A stretch of DNA of 44,424 bases from Io17-Chloro-G2 sp034428715 (GTDB lineage: Bacteria > Chloroflexota > Dehalococcoidia > Lucifugimonadales > UBA3495), in assembly GCA_034428715.1 (NCBI GenBank), contig DAOUHE010000148.1, positions 1 through 44,424 on the forward strand, given 5' to 3'. The notes under the pieces were generated by a model, which searched no databases, was not told where the DNA came from, and saw nothing but the letters and a program-made list of their open reading frames with translations. The stretch's first letter is position 1; each line of letters begins with the position of its first letter. A program made the translations under genes and the position numbers. Shown here in pieces: positions 40,957-44,424 of the stretch.

Positions 40957-43050
40957 TCAACCCGCGTGAACGATCGTGCTCAGCAGGTTTTCCGGGACCG
41001 GCTGGTAGTATTTGAATTCCATGGAGAAGGTGGCCCGGCCTTTGGTGATGGAGCGCAGGGCCGTGGTGTAGGAGAAAGTCTCTCCCAGAGGTAGTAGGCC
41101 GTGGACCACCTGGGTGGTGTCTTGGCCTTCAATACTGCGTATCTGGGCCCGGCGGGTGCCTAGATCACCCAGAACATCGCTGAGGAATTCTCCTGGGGTT
41201 TCCACTTCCAGGGCGGCGATGGGCTCCAACAATACGGGCTTGCCCTTTCTTGTACCGTCGCGCACCGCCATCATGGCGGCGCTGCGAAAGGCGATCTCCG
41301 ATGAGTCCACGTCGTGGAAGCTGCCGTCCACCAACCGTACCTTCACATCGACCAGAGGATATCCTCCCAACGGCCCGTTGTCCAATGCCGCGCGGACGCC
41401 CTTTTCCACCGCTGGTATGTACTCCCTGGGTATGGCTCCCCGGACTATGGCGTTCTCAAACACCAAGCCTTCGCCCCGTTCTAAGGGCGCCATTTCCAGC
41501 CAGACGTGGCCGAACTGGCCGTGGCCTCCCGACTGCCTGACGAAACGCCCTTCCACCCGAATGGGCTGGGTGATGGTCTCCCGGTAGGAAACCCTGGGCG
41601 GGCCCACGTTGGATTCCACTTGGAATTCACGGCGCATCCGGTCAACCAGCACTTCCAGATGGAGTTCGCCCATTCCGGAGATGATCGTTTGACCGGTTTC
41701 CGAGTCGAATCTGACTACGAATGTCGGGTCTTCATCGGACAGTTTACGCAGGGAATCGGTCAGCCGGTCCTGGTCAACCCGGGTCGTGGGCTCAATGGCC
41801 ACCGAAACCACGGGCTGCGGGAATTTGGGCGGCTCTAATACAGCCGGCTCCGGGCCGGTTACCAAGGTATCCCCGGTGAATGTGTTCTTCAGTCCGATGG
41901 CGGCGCAAATGTTGCCCGCGCTCACTTGGTCCAGTTCTTCCCGGTGGTTGGCGTGCATGTGCAAAAGGCGGCCCAAACGCTCATTCTGGCCCTTGGACAC
42001 GTTTCTGACGGTAACCCCCGCTTTCACCGTACCCGAATATATCCTTAAGAAGACCAATCGGCCCACGTAGGGGTCAGTGGCGACTTTGAAAGCCAGAGCA
42101 GCCAGGGGCTCATCGGGGTCTGCGTGGCGCAGGACAACTTCGCCATTGTCCGCTCGCACTGCCTCCACCGGAGGCACGTCTTTGGGCGAAGGCAGATAAT
42201 CTAATACGGCATCCATCAGCGGCTCTACGCCCTTGTTACGGATAGCGCTGCCGCAAAGGACCGGAATCAATTCCCTGGCGATGGTCGCCCGGCGCAGGGC
42301 ATTCCTCAGGGATTCTTCCTCGATCTCTTCCCCGTCCAAATAACGGATCAACAACGATTCGTCGGTCTCTACGATCTTTTCGATCATCGCTTGGCGGTAA
42401 TTATCAAAGGCCTCTTGGTAGTCTTCGGGCACCGGCCCAAGCACAGGAGTTGCCTTGGTATCTTTTTGACCGTGACCGGAGGCTCCGTTGGAATATATGG
42501 TTGCTTGACCCGCGATGAGGTCAATGACCCCCCGGAATTCCGCCTCTTCACCAATCGGAAGCTGAACCGGTATGGGATTGCCCTTGAGCCTCCGCCGGAT
42601 TGACTCAATGGTCCGCTCATAACTGGCGCCGACCCTGTCCATCTTATTGACAAAGCAGATGCGGGGAACATTGTAGGTGTCGGCTTGCCGCCAGACAGTC
42701 TCCGACTGAGACTGGACGCCAGCCACGGCATCGAGCACGACTATCCCGCCGTCTAGAACCCGAAGGCTCCTTTCCACCTCGGCTGTGAAGTCCACATGGC
42801 CCGGGGTGTCGATGATGTTGATCTGGTGGTCTTTCCAGGTGGAGGTGATGGCAGCGGCAGTGATAGTTATGCCCCGCTCTTTTTCCTGGGGCATCCAGTC
42901 CATGGTAGTGGTTCCTTCGTCCACGCCACCCATCCGGTGGATGACGCCGGTAAGAAATAACACCCGCTCTGTGACGGTCGTCTTGCCTGCGTCGATGTGG
43001 GCGATGAATCCAATGTTCCTGATCTTTTCGATGGGACCGGGGGTGTCCAT
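40957..43050 (-). CDS. fusA: Elongation factor G
   Basis: A 697-residue translocase GTPase. G motifs: AHIDAGKTT (residues 17-25), DTPGHVDF and NKMDRVGA. The later domains show GMGELHLEVLVDRMRREF and the C-terminal SIEGQDTTQVVHGLLPLGETFSYTTALRS. Length is standard for the main EF-G. No clear ribosome binding site is seen before the ATG. It follows rpsG after a 191-base spacer that has an imperfect hairpin. Confidence 0.97.
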   Translation of the reverse strand: MDTPGPIEKIRNIGFIAHIDAGKTTVTERVLFLTGVIHRMGGVDEGTTTMDWMPQEKERGITITAAAITSTWKDHQINIIDTPGHVDFTAEVERSLRVLDGGIVVLDAVAGVQSQSETVWRQADTYNVPRICFVNKMDRVGASYERTIESIRRRLKGNPIPVQLPIGEEAEFRGVIDLIAGQATIYSNGASGHGQKDTKATPVLGPVPEDYQEAFDNYRQAMIEKIVETDESLLIRYLDGEEIEEESLRNALRRATIARELIPVLCGSAIRNKGVEPLMDAVLDYLPSPKDVPPVEAVRADNGEVVLRHADPDEPLAALAFKVATDPYVGRLVFLRIYSGTVKAGVTVRNVSKGQNERLGRLLHMHANHREELDQVSAGNICAAIGLKNTFTGDTLVTGPEPAVLEPPKFPQPVVSVAIEPTTRVDQDRLTDSLRKLSDEDPTFVVRFDSETGQTIISGMGELHLEVLVDRMRREFQVESNVGPPRVSYRETITQPIRVEGRFVRQSGGHGQFGHVWLEMAPLERGEGLVFENAIVRGAIPREYIPAVEKGVRAALDNGPLGGYPLVDVKVRLVDGSFHDVDSSEIAFRSAAMMAVRDGTRKGKPVLLEPIAALEVETPGEFLSDVLGDLGTRRAQIRSIEGQDTTQVVHGLLPLGETFSYTTALRSITKGRATFSMEFKYYQPVPENLLSTIVHAG

Positions 43051-43157
43051 GATGCGGTCGACTTAGGGCCTGGCTGCCTACTAAACGAGGGGGCGCCTGA
43101 TTTAGCGGGAGAACGCGAGGGACTAGGTCTAACTTCTCCTTATTGATTTTATGGTCC

Positions 43158-43198
43158 TGAAATACCTGATCTTGCGAAGATCTATAACGGATATTTCA
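43158..43198 (-). other. Imperfect hairpin in the rpsG-fusA spacer
   Basis: TGAAATA (43158-43164) pairs with TATTTCA (43192-43198) as an outer stem, and GATCTT with AAGATC around GCG (43168-43182) as an inner stem, with unpaired bases between. On the transcript it lies about 108 bases before fusA. There is no U-tract, so it is not a plain terminator; processing or regulation is possible. The rest of the spacer shows nothing clear. Confidence 0.45.
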
Positions 43199-43241
43199 TC
43201 ACTACTGGCGTTGTTAATTGGCAGCTAGGCGAGAATATGAA

Positions 43242-43712
43242 CTATCCCCGGTAGTGAACGAATGCCCGGTTGGCTTCGGCCATTCGGTGCAGTTCGTCCT
43301 TTCTTCGCACCGCCGAGCCTTCGCCCCGCGAGGCTTCCAATAATTCCTGGGCCAACCCGTTGCGCATGGGCATTCCCGTGCGCCTCCGGGCTCCCTGGAT
43401 CAGCCAACGCTGGGCCAAGGCTTCGCTGCGGTTGCGCCGCAATTCGGTGGGTACTTGATAGGTTGCCCCGCCCACCCGTTTAGGCTTGACTTCAACCATG
43501 GGGGTTGCGTTTCTCAAGGCCAGTTCGAATATCTCGACAGGGTCTCGGTTGGATTGTTCCTGGATGATGTCGAACGCCTTGTAGACGATGCGTTGGGCGG
43601 CGGTTTTTTTGCCCCTTTGCATCAACCGGTTGATGAACTTGGCCAATTCCAAGTTTCCATACTGGGGATCTGGCGGGATCACCCTCAGGACCGCTGGTCT
43701 TCTTCTAGACAT
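43242..43712 (-). CDS. rpsG: Small ribosomal subunit protein uS7
   Basis: S7 of 156 residues. MSRRRPAVLRVIPPDPQYGNLELAKFINRLMQRGKKTAAQRIVY and VEVKPKRVGGATYQVPTELR, then the C-terminal AVRRKDELHRMAEANRAFVHYRG, are typical of the primary binder of the 30S head. AAGG lies about ten bases before the ATG. In E. coli S7 represses the str operon. Confidence 0.97.
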   Translation of the reverse strand: MSRRRPAVLRVIPPDPQYGNLELAKFINRLMQRGKKTAAQRIVYKAFDIIQEQSNRDPVEIFELALRNATPMVEVKPKRVGGATYQVPTELRRNRSEALAQRWLIQGARRRTGMPMRNGLAQELLEASRGEGSAVRRKDELHRMAEANRAFVHYRG

Positions 43713-43800
43713 AGAGATTTCACCTTATCTAAATCCCGTTGAAAAATCGAGGGGGATGTCGGTAGTTTAACTTGGTGGTTTAGCCGCAGCCCTGCTGCTT

Positions 43801-44217
43801 TTAGCTCCGAGGCCGATCTGCCCCGTATTTACTGCGGCCCTGCCGGCGTTCCTGAACGCCTTCACAGTCAAGGGCGCTGCGGACCACGTGATACCTTACG
43901 CCTGGCAAGTCCTTGACCCGTCCGCCGCGGACCAGTACCACCGAGTGCTCCTGAAGGTTGTGCCCTTCACCGCCGATGTACGCAGTGATCTCGATTCCAT
44001 TGGTCAGGCGGACCCTGGCGATCTTACGCAGAGCCGAGTTGGGCTTTTTGGGGGTCATGGTGCGTACCTGAATGCACACACCTCGCCGCTGGGGGCACCC
44101 GGGGCCGTACCTGACCCGGTTCTTCAAAGAGTTCTGAACATAGTGCAACGCCGGCGCCTTGGTCTTTTTATGGGCTGGACTTCGGCCTTTTCGGATTAGT
44201 TGATTAACTGTAGGCAT
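43801..44217 (-). CDS. rpsL: Small ribosomal subunit protein uS12
   Basis: S12 of 138 residues starting MPTVNQLIRKGRSPAHKKTKAPAL; GGGGA lies six bases upstream and the longer frame to 44262 is discarded because it would begin upstream of the promoter's expected start. MTPKKPNSALRKIARVRLTNG and VLVRGGRVKDLPGVRYHVVRSALDCEGV hold the loops near the decoding site where streptomycin changes occur (the PKKPNS lysine is wild type). First gene of the whole ribosomal cluster. Confidence 0.97.
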   Translation of the reverse strand: MPTVNQLIRKGRSPAHKKTKAPALHYVQNSLKNRVRYGPGCPQRRGVCIQVRTMTPKKPNSALRKIARVRLTNGIEITAYIGGEGHNLQEHSVVLVRGGRVKDLPGVRYHVVRSALDCEGVQERRQGRSKYGADRPRS

Positions 44218-44252
44218 GCGTATTCCCCGCTTGTCGAAAGACAACGTTGGTA

Positions 44253-44281
44253 ACTGTACCAATCCTGGGCACGTGTGTCAA
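44253..44281 (-). promoter_or_regulatory. Promoter of the ribosomal super-cluster
   Basis: On the minus strand TTGACA (44281-44276) and TACAGT (44258-44253) are exactly 17 bases apart. Transcription would begin near 44246, leaving a leader of about 29 bases before the rpsL ATG at 44217. It is the best promoter match for the cluster. Confidence 0.75.
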
Positions 44282-44313
44282 CTCAAATCACCCCTCCCCA
44301 GGGCAATCGCGTC

Positions 44314-44424
44314 TTAACCAAGGAGCACCTCGAGGAGGTAGTCCTCGACCCAACCGGCTTTAAGCCGTTTACCCTGGATACCCCGTTTGAGAGTGGTTTC
44401 TTGCTTCAGCATATTGAGGGCAAT
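44314..44424 (-). mobile_element. C-terminal end of an ISAs1-like transposase (partial)
   Basis: The minus-strand frame from the window edge to a TAA (44316-44314) gives 36 residues beginning IALNMLKQETTLKRGIQGKR and ending with the motif LKAGWVEDYLLEVLLG. ALNLLxxExTxKxGxKxKRLKAGWxxxYLLxxL is how I remember the end of ISAs1-family DDE transposases, so an insertion sequence probably lies just outside the window. The call rests on memory of this motif alone; a plus-strand frame over the same bases is also open. Confidence 0.5.

Noticed and set aside
44290..44424. Plus-strand protein start at the right edge
   Set aside because: The frame is open but has no ribosome binding site or good start codon; the minus-strand frame matches a remembered transposase end better.
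1..44424. tRNA, rRNA or CRISPR array
   Set aside because: I found no cloverleaf-like sequence with a T-loop and matching acceptor arm, no rRNA segment, and no set of regularly spaced direct repeats in the window.

Overview
This window looks like a chromosomal segment of a moderately GC-rich, Gram-type-uncertain bacterium. The gene mix (an orphan CoxL-like molybdenum hydroxylase subunit, paired acyl-CoA dehydrogenases with a fused ETF, a GrdB-like protein, zinc-type S14 and S4, and the order L17-truA-L13-S9) fits Chloroflexota, perhaps a Dehalococcoidia/SAR202-like lineage. That placement is inference from gene content and protein style; no rRNA or tRNA gene was found in the window.

Layout. 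Positions 1-7.3 kb hold metabolic genes: a partial unknown gene end, an amidohydrolase, a small ORF plus TPR protein, a xanthine-dehydrogenase-type large subunit, and an MFS exporter on the plus strand. From 7.6 to 14.1 kb (minus strand) lie a YHS protein, two acyl-CoA dehydrogenases, a single-chain EtfB-EtfA fusion and nicotinate phosphoribosyltransferase. From 14.2 to 15.6 kb (minus) lies a two-gene unit: a GrdB-family protein whose reading frame crosses one in-frame UGA inside a Cys-Gly-UGA-Pro-Ile-Cys motif, so it is probably a selenoprotein, followed by a 54-residue CxxC protein. A back-to-back promoter pair at 15.58-15.65 kb separates this unit from a plus-strand S-adenosylmethionine (SAM) cycle operon (15.7-22.4 kb). 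That operon begins with a SAM-I-type riboswitch and an intrinsic terminator and encodes MtnA, MtnP, a rhodanese, AhcY, MetK and a phosphohexomutase whose best start codon is AUC.

From 22.5 to 44.2 kb, all on the minus strand, is one nearly uninterrupted ribosomal super-cluster. In transcription order it reads rpsL-rpsG-fusA-rpsJ-rplC-rplD-rplW-rplB-rpsS-rplV-rpsC-rplP-rpmC-rpsQ-rplN-rplX-rplE-rpsZ-rpsH-rplF-rplR-rpsE-rpmD-rplO-secY-adk-map-infA-rpmJ-rpsM-rpsK-rpsD-rpoA-rplQ-truA-rplM-rpsI. A convincing promoter lies before rpsL, and a shared convergent hairpin terminator separates rpsI from the SAM operon. tuf is missing from its common place after fusA. The right edge carries the end of what looks like an ISAs1-type transposase.

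Most interesting points: (1) the candidate selenoprotein, with a hairpin just after the UGA whose loop carries GGUC as in the E. coli fdhF SECIS; (2) long acidic terminal extensions on several translation/transcription proteins (L5, S17, L4, L3, S3, RpoA), including an L3 tail cut by an in-frame TAG with acidic coding sequence still readable beyond it; (3) a structured spacer between rplR and rpsE; (4) the EtfBA fusion next to two acyl-CoA dehydrogenases that lack the usual C-terminal catalytic glutamate motif.
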